From Fomitopsis serialis (Eukaryota > Basidiomycota > Agaricomycetes > Polyporales > Fomitopsidaceae), in NCBI RefSeq assembly GCF_022376445.1, contig NW_025955020.1:1-64000 (forward strand): 64,000 nt of DNA. The letters are read 5' to 3'. Positions 44,514-56,283 of the stretch are shown in pieces. The position numbers were made by a program, and so were the translations under genes. Position 1 is the stretch's first letter; each line of letters begins with the position of its first letter. The notes beneath the pieces are model-generated. The model made no database searches. It was not told the DNA's origin and was given only the letters and a program-made list of their open reading frames with translations.

Positions 44514-44543
44514 GGGTTTCTGCGGCGTGGTGGACGAGCGAGC

Positions 44544-44562
44544 GATGATGATGATGATGATG
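44544..44562. repeat. GAT trinucleotide microsatellite
   Basis: About six GAT units, 30 bp to the right of the transposon's target-site duplication. Confidence 0.8.
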
Positions 44563-44963
44563 AATTCAGCATTTATTAACCGCAACAAGCAAACAACGTG
44601 CTAAGACGCGGCGGACGCCGGCCTGTACAAGTGCGGGCGTTTAAACGCGCCGCCCAGACCTGCGCCCCTTTCGAGGGTAGTGTAGTAGTATATACGCGTG
44701 AGGTGTGTACTGTAATGGATAGGCAATCAAGTCGGGTTATGCGGTAGTGTCTAGGGGAGCGTTCTGAGGTCGGGACGAAACGTGCATGGTGATAAATAGT
44801 GAATAAAGAAGAAAAAGTAGTGAGAAGCATACTGTCCATATTCGGCTCTGCGGCGTCCTTCTCCTAGGGGCGCAAGCCGGCATTGCCCCCCTAGTGCACG
44901 AGGTGTCGATGGTGTTGGATGGGGGAGGTGGGGACGGTACGTCGCCGTGCAGCTAGTACCGTT

Positions 44964-45278
44964 TTACTCTTCGTCGTCCTCGTTCTCGCTCTGCGCCTCT
45001 CCTTCGTCCTCCTCTCCGCTCTGGTCTCCCTCGTCTTCGTCTGCTGGGTCCTCCTCTCTCGCGTCTTGGTCCTGTTCTTCTTCGCCCCACCCTCCTGGCG
45101 GCTCTCCCGTCTTCGTGAATGCGGGACGAGCGAGCGAGGCGGAGAGAAGGAGAGACACTCGAGGGCCAATCAGCGCGGCATGCGGCACCACAAACACGAG
45201 GCCATTGTCCCCTCGTTTTGTCCTGCGTGATGCGCTGTGCTGTACTGCTTTCTTGTTCGACGGCTGTGGTGTGGCCAT
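44964..45278 (-). CDS. Hypothetical protein with acidic C-terminus (~104 aa)
   Basis: An ORF from ATG 45278 (MATPQPSNKKAVQHSASRR...) with a basic N-terminal part, a short hydrophobic stretch (VFVVPHAALIGPRVSLLLSA) and a strongly acidic tail rich in Glu and Asp (about the last 40 residues), ending at 44964. The frame stays open upstream to 45467, so an earlier start is possible. No family is recognised, and the simple acidic tail could be chance, so this is tentative. Confidence 0.35.
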   Translation of the reverse strand: MATPQPSNKKAVQHSASRRTKRGDNGLVFVVPHAALIGPRVSLLLSASLARPAFTKTGEPPGGWGEEEQDQDAREEDPADEDEGDQSGEEDEGEAQSENEDDEE

Positions 45279-46253
45279 GGTTTCGGCGGCTGCGTTGGTG
45301 GCGATGGCGGAGGAAGAGATGCGCAGTGCCAATTTCCGGGTCGATGCCTGGCCAGTCCCGCGACGGAAGCTGTCATGACCAGCGTCTGTGGCCCAGTGTG
45401 GGGGCCAACTTGAAAGTTCGCAGACTTGTGAGTAACTCTGACTCTGACCCTCGCCTCGCGGATTCACCTCTTGCAGAGGGACGGCGGTGGCAGTCGATAG
45501 CTACTGCTCTCAAACTGCTCTGCACCATGTGGCGGACAAAGCACGGTTCCTGAAGCTGCCACTGCACGCAGCTGAAACTGAAAGCCGCTGGGAACCCGGT
45601 CCAGAGAAATGAGCCGTATATGGGCGTCATCCAGGAGCCTAACTTATTCACGAAACGGGAAGTACGCTCTGCGTGCAAGGTTCCTTGCGCGGGGCACTTG
45701 GCCCTCAGGCTATGATGACGGTATGATTGGCGAGGTGCGTAGATGAGCTGCTAAACTGAAGGCGAGTCTGCTCGGGAGCAGGCTAGGTTAGGCCCTCGCT
45801 CCAACCTAACTTACGTAGCCCCGGGATCCATTGACTGCAACACCCCCATGGATGGTATGCGGTCGGATGCCCTAGAATGGGCTCGGGACCGTCGGTGGGC
45901 ATCGCATGGTCATCCTCCTGAGCGCCAACCTGGCCAGTTCACCCGAGGTACACATTCAACACCTGTTGATGCGCCGAAGGTCGGATATGCTCGACATCGG
46001 AGTCGGAGGAATAATACCGCGTGCTCATTCTTTACATTCATCGGAGATATTCAAGGTGGCTGGATGTTCTGTCAATCATCGTGACAAGCGCATCCATCCT
46101 GTCTATGCCCGATTTCTCCTGGCGGTGTGCCTTGATGCTGAACGCCCAGAACGTGCATTGCATACAGGTGAGGAAAGCCCTGCTTGAGAATATATAAAGG
46201 TCTTAGCCAAGTCCCACAGAATACCAGAAACACGAGCCTTTTCAATTCACCAG
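45279..46253. other. Intergenic region, nothing recognised
   Basis: About 1 kb between the tentative acidic protein and the small secreted protein. Short open frames without features. The bases just before 46254 hold the secreted protein's promoter: a TATATAAAGG box is seen at about 46190. Confidence 0.5.
46189..46200 (+). promoter_or_regulatory. TATA box upstream of the small secreted protein
   Basis: The sequence AATATATAAAGG lies about 60 bp upstream of the ATG at 46254, matching the TATA(A/T)A consensus at a sensible distance for a short 5' leader. Confidence 0.6.
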
Positions 46254-46693
46254 ATGCAGCCTCTCTCACTTGCTATCCTCCTTTCGCTGGCCGCAGTCAC
46301 AGCGGCCCAGACATCTTGCCCTTCAGCGATGCCGTTGTCGCTTTGCTGCGTCAGCCTAGGGCCTTTCAGTGATAACGAGTATGTTTGGGAGAATGTATGC
46401 GGGGTGACAGTCCCAGACACCAGTCTCTTGACTGCGTCTGGGTGTGAAAGCAATATACCGCAGTGGTAGGTCTACCTCTCCGTATCTGCGCTGGAAACTG
46501 CATCCCCATCTGACCTGTTGTCTATTAGCGGGAGTCAGGAGTACCAGAACATGTATGCGGCGTGCTGCCAGGAGTATCTGGGTGAGCCGCTCTAGCTTAC
46601 GTTGTAGTTGTCACTCAACCTTTCTTCCGTTCAGACTGCCCGAGCGAGGACGGCGCCGTTGCGTACAATTGCACCGGAACACTCCTGCAGTGA
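46254..46693 (+). CDS. Small secreted cysteine-rich protein (107 aa)
   Basis: Three exons, 46254-46465, 46529-46581 and 46635-46693, in frame. The signal peptide is MQPLSLAILLSLAAVTAAQ. The mature part has ten cysteines, including two CC pairs (LSLCCVSL and YAACCQEY). The C-CC-C-C-...-CC-C order recalls hydrophobins, but there are two extra cysteines and the spacing after the first Cys is too long, so I do not call it a hydrophobin. Basidiomycetes have many such small secreted proteins, often expressed during fruiting or host contact. A TATA box lies about 60 bp upstream, consistent with regulated, strong expression. Confidence 0.85.
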
Positions 46694-47091
46694 TTCTCAG
46701 CGCGAGCTACCGCGCCCATGACGCCTTTGTCGTATATTGAGATGCCAGACAGTGCGGCTAGGGGAGGATCCTTTGATTACTATGGCCCGTCGCATCCGCA
46801 TGCGTATATATGAATTCCGTAGTGCTATGATACGTTTGTTCGTTGGTTATGTGGTTTCGTCGTCGCTCCGCTGTGTGTAAAGATTATTACCACAGATACC
46901 TGTACTATCCCAGTGCGAACATGCACCAGAGAGTACTAGTGTGTCCCTGGTGTATCGTTGATTTGATTCTCTTTGAACCACGTCAGCTGCCTAAACGGGT
47001 CACACGCGCGGACGTGTTCGCAGTGGCGCCCGGGCAGGGTAACTGAGCGCGTCTCGCGTCCCAAGCATTCATTTTCTATCGCATTCCTACC
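46694..47091. other. Intergenic region, nothing recognised
   Basis: Same-strand gap holding the secreted protein's 3' flank and the transporter promoter. Confidence 0.5.
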
Positions 47092-49491
47092 ATGTCTCAT
47101 CCCGACGGCTCAACCCAACAGACACGACGGAGACAAGCTTACCAAGATGACCCCGCAGGGCTTGCGAACGGAAAGAACTCGCGGCCAGACGCTCTCGCAA
47201 CCTCGCTGGAGAGCATCTCGGTACGGCCTCGAACGCCCAAGACCGCGCGGGGTCGTCCGTGGGATGAAGATGGGCTCATGGACGATGTCGAATTGAGCCT
47301 ATTGGACAAGGAAGAGCCTCGGGAGGCCGAGGCCGACGTGAAGGATGTAAAACGGCCCATGTCTACACGCGATAGACGGGCAATTATCCTACTCATCATT
47401 CTATGTGAGTGTGACACTACGCGGAAGCGCCATTCGAGTTGCTCATACTACGTGTTTGAAGACCTAATACAGGGCTTTCCTGTGAGTGATTGTTGTGCAA
47501 GAGGCGAGCTGATGCTGACGCCTGCACCTCAAGCTGGGCCTCGCACTAGGTGAGATTCGCCATAAGGTCACTCGGCTCGCTCGTTATTGACCACAGAGGA
47601 CAGGCTCCCTCCCATTCCTTCTCAGAGAGCATCTATCATACTCACAGCTCGCCACTTTCTCTCTTGCGAGTTATCCTTATTCCTTGAAACTATTCTGGTC
47701 GCCCATAGTCGATGCTGTGTACACCCCCGCACTCGGCCGACGGAAATCCTGGATTATCCCCATGCAGATTCTCGTCGGCTCCATCATGACGATACTGTCT
47801 TTTTACGCGGATGAGATGATGCAAAACGTTTGTACGGCTAATATTAGGAAGTCCAGAGATCTAACGAGGCGCATATTAGCCTGCAGAATATATCAACGTG
47901 CTTACTGCCGCGTTCACCACGCTCGTGTTCTTGTCTGCCACTCAAGGTTCATTACCATATGTTTTTGTACGCCCGAAACCTGACTGACAAACCCACGTAG
48001 ATATCGCGGTTGATGGTGAGGCAGAGGAGACATGTCCAAGCCAGCTGTGACCTAACCACCACCATTTGGACAGGCTGGGCACTTACGCTGCTCTCTGAAG
48101 AAAACCTGTCATTCGCGTCCACTTGCCAAACTATTGGTCTGAACACTGGGTACCTCCTGTCTTACACGGTGTTTTTGGCTCTCAACAGTCAGGCGTTTGC
48201 GTACGTGCTCCCTGTCACTACTACTTTTTCCGATTCTAAAGTCTCGTAAAATCAGGGAAAAGTGGGGTATACCGCGTCTCGAGCTGGGCAGATACTTGCT
48301 CTTCTGCAGCATGATATCATTCGGCACCACCATATGGTTGTTCTTTGAGAAAGAGGTATGTGGTCTTCCTGATACCCAAGCATAGTATATCAACATCCCG
48401 CAGGACGAAGATGCCGATGTCGACATGAGCATCAAGTCCGTCTACAAGACAATGTGGACCATATGCCGTCTAAAACGTCTGTATCCCGTTAACTCTACAG
48501 CAGTGATTGGCAAATTAACACCTCCTATGACAGACGTCCGAACGCTTCTAGCCGTGCACCTCTTCGCCAAGATAGCATTCCAAGCTCACGACGCTGTCAC
48601 ATCACTCAAGATGGTCGAAAAGGGTCTCGGACGAGAAGACATGGCGGTTGCTGTCCTAATCGACTTCCCGTTCTCGATCTTGGGTGGCTTATTAGCGGGA
48701 CGCTGGTCCCGAGGCGATAAACCTCTCGATGCTTGGATCAACTCTTACTGGCCTCGCCTGATTCTAACACTCGCTTCTACTCTGACCGTTTACTGGTTCC
48801 CCACGCCGCCAATCTCCACGGCGTTTTTCGCGCTGATCATTATCGAGACTGTCGCTGCATCATTCGCTTCGTGAGTCTATTTGGCGTTGATCTATTGAGA
48901 CAGATATTCTGATGCCCTATCGTAGAACGATACAATTTGGTGGTATGGCTGCATTCCATACACGAGTGTCTGACCCGATCGTTGGTGGTACCTACATGAC
49001 AGTGCGTGTTCCGATGTTCAGCCATACTATCATGATGCTCACGTCTTCGCAGCTGTTTGCGACCTTTTCCAATCTTGGCGGAACGTGGCCAAGATACTTC
49101 GTTCTGAAGGGAGTCGACTTCTTCAGCGTCGCTACCTGTCAAATCGGGGATGACATCGCAGTACAAGGTCGGTGTATCGGCTGAGAAGCGTCTGTGATTT
49201 ATAACTTACCATTAATTTATGACAGCCGCTGAATGTGTGTCCGAGCACGGAAAAGCGGTTTGTGCGCAGCTGGGTGGCAAGTGTGTAACAGAGCAAGATG
49301 GGTACTACACTGTATCTGGGATTTGTTTGGGTCTTGGTCTGTTGTCCGTTGTATTCTTTATGATCCCCACTGCTCGAAAACTACAAGGTGCGCACCGACA
49401 CGTTATACATACGCTTTCTAATGACTCAACATTGACGATGTATGTCTATCCAGCTATTCCTCCGAGTAGGTGGCGAGTAATCTCGTCATGA
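47092..49491 (+). CDS. Acetyl-CoA transporter AT-1 (SLC33A1 family, MFS)
   Basis: An ER/Golgi membrane transporter importing acetyl-CoA for lumenal acetylation. Exon 1 (47092-47404) encodes a hydrophilic N-terminal tail ending at TRDRRAIILLIILY. Exon 2 is only 20 nt (47462-47481; LIQGFP) and is followed by LGLALGSLPFLLREHLSYSQ. Diagnostic segments: SYPYSLKLFWSPIVDAVY, GRRKSWIIPMQ, TQDIAVDGWALTLLSEEN, CQTIGLNTGYLLSYTVFLA, KIAFQAHDAVTSLKMVEKG, QFGGMAAFHTRVSDPIVGGTYMT and LFATFSNLGGTWPRYFVLKGVDFFS, all typical of AT-1. The last exon ends with RWRVISS, TGA at 49489-49491. All joins I followed are GT-AG and in frame, with no frameshift. Confidence 0.93.
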
Positions 49492-49846
49492 GGGACTAGT
49501 CGTAAATGTTGGGATCTGTATTTATGTTGACGCGGAGCAGACCACGGAGACACTTTCAATGACTCTGTACGGAGCAGTCGTTGTACACGCGAGGAATAGA
49601 AGAGACAACAACACAGTAGTGGTCACCATGGCTCGGCCGAGAACAAGGCCACTGTGGTTTGTGGCTGAGGTGGATGGCGCCGGCCCTGAGGTTGGTCACG
49701 CTGGCCCTGAGCGCGGGAGGCCACACCAACTACACTTCGTGATTTTTCACATTACACTCGCGCTGCTTCGCTGCCTCTAAGCTCGCAATTCCCTACCACC
49801 CGCCAAGCGGTTTGCTCTCCGACTCCGAGTACTTCTGTTGTCAAAA
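49492..49846. other. Intergenic region, nothing recognised
   Basis: Same-strand gap. It includes a short imperfect duplication around GGCCCTGAG (about 49681-49713). Confidence 0.45.
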
Positions 49847-52800
49847 ATGACTACAACAATGCATTTTGGTCCCGAGTGGATGCGCACCAAGGGCTCTGCT
49901 CGTCCGGCACCCGAGCCACCCCTCACATCTGCTCCTGCCGGTACATCTACCTACTCTGCTCTGGTGGCCCCCACGACGAATGGGCCTCCTGAACGTCGAG
50001 ACGACCCCAACCCGTTCCGCTACTCCAAGGACGAGATACTCCGCATCTACAAGGAGGGAGGTGGCCGAGGTGGCCTGGGCTTGGAAGTAGAAAGGTGGGA
50101 GGGCATTGTTCGCGAGGTGGGGTGCGAACCGGTTGGTCTTAAGGAGATGAGCGAGTCCGAGAAGAAGGTGCGGGCATGCGTTCACCGTGTGGATGGCAAT
50201 GACCAACGCTACGCAGCTCTTCGCGGGTTCGCTTAACTCTGAGATTCGTCGCCGTCAGTCGACGGACGTATTATCACCGTTGACAACCACGCTCGGAGAA
50301 AGAACCAAGCTAGGCCACGCTGCGACTGCTGGCAGCCCGATGCGCGAACGGATAGGTAACTTGACGAGTCGAAGGCGTGATAGCACAGGTGATTGAGGAT
50401 CAGCCCAACGTGTTCGGGCGGTTTGATTCACAATGCACTTCGCAGATCAACAGCCTCTCGGAATACCTCGGAAGCTTTCACTGTCCTCCATACAGATTGG
50501 TACATTTGCCCCACCTCCTCGTGAAACACCTTTACCTTCGCCTAGAACACGAGTCGGGGGCACGCCAGGATTTGAGGGAGTCCTAGGCGAGTCGTGGTCT
50601 TCACGCAGGCGAGGCGATAGTCTGTCAAAAACTGGTGGGGACACTGTTGGTCGGAGGGATCGAGAGGGCACCGATTCAGGGCGGGACTTGAAGGGTCCGG
50701 ACATCAAGGAGGAGGACGAGGACATGGCCCGAAAAGCAGACCAAGATGGGCCTGCACGACCTGATGGTAGGGGCACCCAACCCCAACCCCGGCCACAAAT
50801 GGCACCGGCAAGGTCGCTCCCGCAGAGAATGTCAGCAGTATCAATAACGGCGTGACGGACTTGAGTCTGGGAGTCCATGAACGAAGCGTAGGTCCTGACG
50901 CTTCTGGCTCTGAACAGTTAGGTGCTGCGCCCTCACCGAAACCTCCGGGGTTAATCGACCTGTCGAGCGTTGAATGGTGCTACCTGGACCCCCAAGGGAA
51001 CGTACAAGGCAGGTCATCACGGCTGAGACGGGATGTAGTTGATCTAAATATCTGCTAATTGTAGGACCCTTCACTGCGGACATCATGCAACGCTGGCAAA
51101 ACGAAGGTTACTTCGCTTCCGAACTCATGATGAAGCGCAGACATCTGGATACGGAGTGGACGTCGGTTGGCGAGATGACACGCCGTGCAGGCACCAAGCC
51201 TATTTTCCTCACACCGGGCGTAACGTCGGCGGCACCCCCGGGTTTACGGCGGCCCGACGTCCTCGCAGAAGGACCCAGTCTCGACAGGAGCTCCCCTCTG
51301 CAACCTGTTCCTACAGTTTCCAGGCGCGGTTCGACTTTGGATCCGTACCTTCACAACGGATCCAGCGCCTCTTCACCATCATCGTCCTTCGGGGGTGGCA
51401 GGTATCTCAATGGCTCCCCGGACCCGAGCAGTCTCGACGGACGGACAAGTACCAGCTTATACGGAGAACCTGCTGTCGGATCACGTCTAGCAGCGCTGGC
51501 GTCAATGCCGTCCCTGCACAGTCAGAGGCGACCAACTCTCAACGATCCGTTTGACTCGTCAGCGGGACTGCGACACTCATTCTCGCATACTGGGTTAGGC
51601 AGGGGATTGGACACCCAAGTTCTCAATGGTATGTCCCGTTGGCTCTACAGACACAACAACTCATTCTCCATGGTGCACTAGGTATGAACGGCTTCGGCTC
51701 GAGCACCAGCGCCCAATTTGGTCAGTATGCCACAGGCTTCGATGGGCCGAGGACAGATCTGGGAACAACGGGACTGGGAATGTACGGGAGCAGCCATGGC
51801 TTAGCCGGTTTGCGCAGTGCCCAAGACATGCCTTTGGGACAAGCTGATCAGAGCTCCATGCAAGACCTCAGAATTCCTCCGACGCCATCGCGAGTTGTCC
51901 ATCGTGATATGTACGGCAAGCCTGTTGAGGACACGCAGTCCTCGTCTTTTGGTGTCGCCCCCTTGAACATCAATGATATCCCCTACTCTCCCAGCGTACA
52001 GTCTGCGACACAGGCACAGTCGATCCCCTACTCCTCGTCGCAAGACAATCGGTCGTTACACTCTCATACACATACACCTTTACTTGAGCGCCCGCCCGTT
52101 CCTCCAATAGCCACGTTCGGCTCGAATCAGCAATCGCACGGCGCATTCGTCTCTTCTCCCGTGCGCGCAGCGGCCGCCCCTCAATGGCCCCCGCAACCCG
52201 CTCCCGCTACACGCCGCCCCGGTCCTTTCGACCCTGACTATCCCACAGTCGGCAACACTGTGATAACCGGAATGTCCACTACGTCCGCGACATCTTACCC
52301 ACGTTCAGTGCAACACATACCTTCGAACGTTCAGTCCCCATGGGGTCCTGCGATTCAGCAAGGCCGGCCGGTGAACGGATGGGGCAAAGACGCAAGCAGT
52401 TTGACTGTGGAAAATCTTGGGCAACATAACCAACAGCAGCACGATGTTCCCAGTCAGACGACCCGCGTTTCGGGTCATCGTGTCCCTGAAGTCCCGGTTG
52501 CGACACCTGAGCCCGCACCAATTGAGCCGGCCATCGGTGAACCTGTTCCTTCTGCTGCCGCGCCCTCGCTCGCAGAGCCTTCCCGCTCGCAGAAACCTCA
52601 ACGCAAGTCTTCGACACAAGCCGCTGCTCCTTCGACAATCGTTCCGAAGACAGCGGTTGCACTTCCTGCGCCAATCAAGCCTCCATCTCCTTCACCTGCA
52701 CCTGTCGCACCTACCTCTGCTTCCGAACCCAAGGCCGCATGGGCTACGGATGAAGAGGCGAAGAAAGTGAAACCGTCTGGCGCACCTCTGGGTTTGCGCG

Positions 52801-53916
52801 AAATTCAAGAAGCGGAGACGAAGAAGTTGGAAGCGCGCAAGGCTGCAGAACGTGAACGCGAGCGGGCCGCTCGCCTTGCTGGAGGTACCTCACAGGCCGA
52901 GAACTTCCAGCCGTTCACAGCGTCGTGGGGCCTTCCGACGTCGCAGGCGGGTGCAGCACGACCCGTCGCCACCCCGAAGGAGCCCGTTACTTCTCCCGGA
53001 TCATCCGCAACCACTCCCGCGACGGCTGTATGGACCAACACTGCCAACCCGGTGACTAAGAAGACAATGAAGGAGATCCAAGAGGAAGAAGAGAAACGCA
53101 GGAAGTTGGCATCCAAAGAGAAGGAGACGGTGGCGGCAGCGGCGAAGAGAGCTCATGCAGATGCTACCACGAAGGTGAGGTGCAACGACACACGCTTAGG
53201 ACCGTCTTCTTACATTCACTTCCTCTGACTAGCTTGCTACGCCTGCGGTTCAGCCGTCGGGGGGTGCGTGGACCACTGTCGGCTTAGGTGGCAAGGTGGC
53301 GGCAGCTGCTACGCCGGCGGCAGTACGGCCCACGGTCACTACGACTACTTCAGCGAAGGTCGTTTCAGGCGCGTCATCTCCAGCAGTGGCTCCCCCTACT
53401 GTTGCCGTTCGTGTTACCGCCACACCGGCAATCCCACCTCCTCGACCAGCGATGACCACTAAGGCGTCCTCGAGGGTGGATGACTTCCCCACGCCTCCTT
53501 CGCAGGATTTCATGAAGTGGATGGGCGATTCGTTGAAGGGACTCAATAGCAGCGTCAGCTGTACGTTCTTTCGTCCATCTGCGGCAATAAGATACTGATT
53601 GTCATTTGCAGTCGAGGAAATTACATCCATGTTGCTGTCATTCCCGCTGGATCCTGACCCATCGACGGTCGAGATCATTTCAGACCTTATCTACGCCAGT
53701 AGCACGACACTCGACGGTCGTCGCTTTGCGGCCGAATTCGTGAGCAGACGCAAGGCAGACGCGGCGACCCGCGCAAAGAACGGCACGCCCGCCGGGTCGT
53801 CCGCGAAGGGCGTGTCCATTGCTGACGTCGTTAAGGCGCAGCCCAAGCAAACGCAGCAGCCGGAATGGGGTGGATTCAAGGTGGTGAACAAGAAAAAGAA
53901 GGGCGGCCGTGCATAG
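49847..53916 (+). CDS. GYF-domain protein (Smy2/Syh1/GIGYF type)
   Basis: A cytoplasmic adaptor binding proline-rich partners; relatives act in translational repression and mRNA quality control. ATG 49847 opens MTTTMHFGPEWMRTKG. A conserved N-terminal block (NPFRYSKDEILRIYKEG) resembles the segment of GIGYF and Smy2 relatives that contains RYSKEELLxI. The GYF domain (about 50967-51225) reads [30 protein letters not shown]...DTEWTSVGEM, with the W-x-Y-x-D and GPF...M-x-W elements. A long Ser/Pro/Gln-rich region follows, then a Glu/Lys coiled-coil-like stretch (TKKTMKEIQEEEEKRRKLA), and a C-terminal block with FPLDPDPSTVEIISDLIYA before a basic end. Intron 51009-51064, within the GPF glycine codon, needs a GC donor (CAAG|GCAGGT). 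Confidence 0.9.
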
Positions 53917-54151
53917 TAGCAGGCTACCATAAAGAGGCTACGAGGACATGGGTGTGTACAGTATGTGCCTTGTACTCTCTGTCATAATGTTGCGTGCTGT
54001 AATATGTCGTCTCTCGTTGATGCTCTTGTCGTACCGTATAGCCTTTGGATAGTGCTAGTGACTAATAAGAACGATTTCACCCACTCTTGGCTGCGTCGAA
54101 GGCGATCGATGACAGCATCATGAAGCACAAAATCGGTACAGAAACGAAGCA

Positions 54152-55758
54152 TCATGGCGCGGTACCTCCCTTGTTCTCCCCTGCCAGAGAATCGATGTTA
54201 AACAGATTCTCTACCTCCGACATGCTCATGGTCGGTTCCTGATGATGTTCACCGAACATATCCGCGCTGAAACTTGATAGATCAATCGAGTTTAGGTCGA
54301 ATTGCGCATCGTTCGAGTGTCCTGACGGCCCCCCAGGGTGTTGCTGGGCAGCGTTGAAGGTCGCGAGGATTGAGCCAGGAGAAGGCGCTTTCATCGCGGT
54401 CGACCGTGGATGGGACGCGTCGCCGATGCTGTTCGGCTGTCCGCCTTGGTTGGAAGGGCCACCCAACGACGCCAGGATGTCTCCCATGTCACCGGAAGCG
54501 TTACTAGCATTGAGCGCGTCTGAGAAGAAGTCCTCCTCCTCTTGCTTGGGCTTCACGTCAGGCGCCATGTTGGCAGGGCCGCTACCCACAGATTGTCTGC
54601 CATGTTGGCTGAACATATGCGAGTTGCCGTTGCCAGCAGCTGCATCTGCGGCAGCACTGAACAGTTCAATGTCCATGTCTAAATCGAGCTCGATCGGCTT
54701 GTCCGCGGATGTCCCGGCGGTGGGGTCCAGCGATACCGACGTGGCTACACCCGTGGCCTGGTGCATCTCCATCTCTGGGTCGACGGTTAGGTCGATATCC
54801 ACGGGTCTGTTCGCCGCTTCTGTCAGCGCAGCCATGACGAGCTCCTGAGGAATCGCGCGGTGCTGAGACTTTGGCGCCAGGGTGACTGGGGATGATAGTC
54901 CGCTCGGGATGCCGGCTAACAACTCGTCGGGGTTCATGCGCATGCTGGTTCCGGAGAGATCAAGCTTATGCTGGAAGTTGGGGCGCTGCAGCGATGAGAG
55001 TGAGACGGTAGACTGGCGACGCGCAGGGGTTGGGAGAGGCTTTGGGCCTGCGCTGTCGGGCGAGGACTCCAGGGGTTGGCCGGTGAAAGGGTTGGACAGA
55101 GAAGGCGATGTCGGGGAGACCATTGGTGACGAAGAGGACGTCGATGCCTCAGCCGCTGCTGCTGCTTTGGCGGCTTCCGCAGCGGCTGCATCGGCTTCAG
55201 CTTCAGCCTTCAGGCGTTGCTCTTCCCTGCGAATGTCGCGCTGCAGAACAGCTATGGCACGTTGCTGCAGCTTGTCAGCTAAAGTACACGAATGACTGGG
55301 GCATTACTTGCCAGCTGAGACTCAATCGCATCGCACAGTTGATCGTACTTCTCGACCTCGCGTCCGAGAGAGGCAGTGAGTGAACGGGGTGGTCGCGAAG
55401 CATACCGCTGTATGCCACTAAACGTGTTCAGGCACTGACAGTGAGTGACACAAAGATTCAATATGAGCTTTGAAACGTACAGTTTCTTAGCATCTGCGTA
55501 GAAACCGTAGACCTGACCGGTCTTGACTACGGCACTCTGAGATACGCATAGCTGAGACGCGCCCCGTGGCCCAAATGACAGGCTACTCACTCTTAGACAA
55601 TTGGAAAGAGCGTCGACCTCGGGTTCCAAAATACCCTTTGGTGCAACAGGATCTGGTGGAGGCGGCATGGAGGTGTTCTGCGGTGCCTTTGGACCGCCAG
55701 TACTAGATGCAGAGTCGCGTCCAGACACAGAAGCTTTGCGGGGTGCTTTCGGTGCCAT
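54152..55758 (-). CDS. Hypothetical nuclear-type protein, Ala/Ser/Asp-rich
   Basis: ATG 55758 starts MAPKAPRKASVSGRDSASS. Exons give ...ILEPEVDALSNCLR, then SAVVKTGQVYGFYADAKKL, then GIQRYASRPPRSLTASLGREVEKYDQLCDAIESQL, then DKLQQRAIAVLQRDIRREEQRLKAEAEAD with an Ala/Glu run. All joins keep frame. The first ~150 residues look helical and conserved in style. The remaining ~330 are low-complexity, with several acidic-hydrophobic patches (IELDLDMDIELFSAAADAA, SSFSADMFGEHHQ, VENLFNIDSL) that resemble activation domains. This layout fits a fungal Mediator or transcription co-regulator subunit, but I recognise no specific family and make no firm functional call. Confidence 0.75.
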
Positions 55759-56283
55759 AATGCGATGATTTACCCAGTTCAAGGTACGAGTACGCGTGGT
55801 GGTGCCTCTTTCCGTCCGCAGATGTGCAAAAGAAGGTTGGAAGGGAGGTGCTGGTTGGCGAATGCCAGACGCGAGGACTCTTTGAGATTAAGGCTGGGCG
55901 CTGGGCGTTTGAGCGATGGTGGTCCCGGTTAGTCTCCCCAGGCAGACGTAGACAATTCCTTCATCCTTCGTGCCTCAGGATATCCTTGTCGTCCCGGTCA
56001 ACTCTAGCTCAGGCCACCTTGAGAAGTGCGACCCCGAATCCGCGAACACCCATACTGAGATAATGTACTGACCACCGCGGTCAGCTGATACACATATTTC
56101 GTTGATACTCAGTGCAAGAGGGTATACAGGATATATGCCTAAGAGAATCTATCGTCCACTATTACACGAAAGCTACAACCGACCTTCCATGGTCCTAGCG
56201 AACACAAATTACAGAATAAATCAAAGGAGTGAAAGGAGCGACAATATATAGGGCGCCAGTACGGGCAACATTCTGCGTCTGCG
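55759..56283. other. Intergenic region, nothing recognised
   Basis: Same-strand (minus) gap with the promoter of the upstream hypothetical gene and the 3' flank of the membrane protein gene. Confidence 0.5.

Noticed and set aside
46254..46693. Calling the small secreted protein a hydrophobin
   Set aside because: Ten rather than eight cysteines and wrong spacing after the first.
55279..55316. GC-AG intron (CTG|GCAAGT) in the 54-55 kb hypothetical gene
   Set aside because: A GT donor five bases further (GCAA|GTAATG) keeps the reading frame, so the GC donor is not needed.
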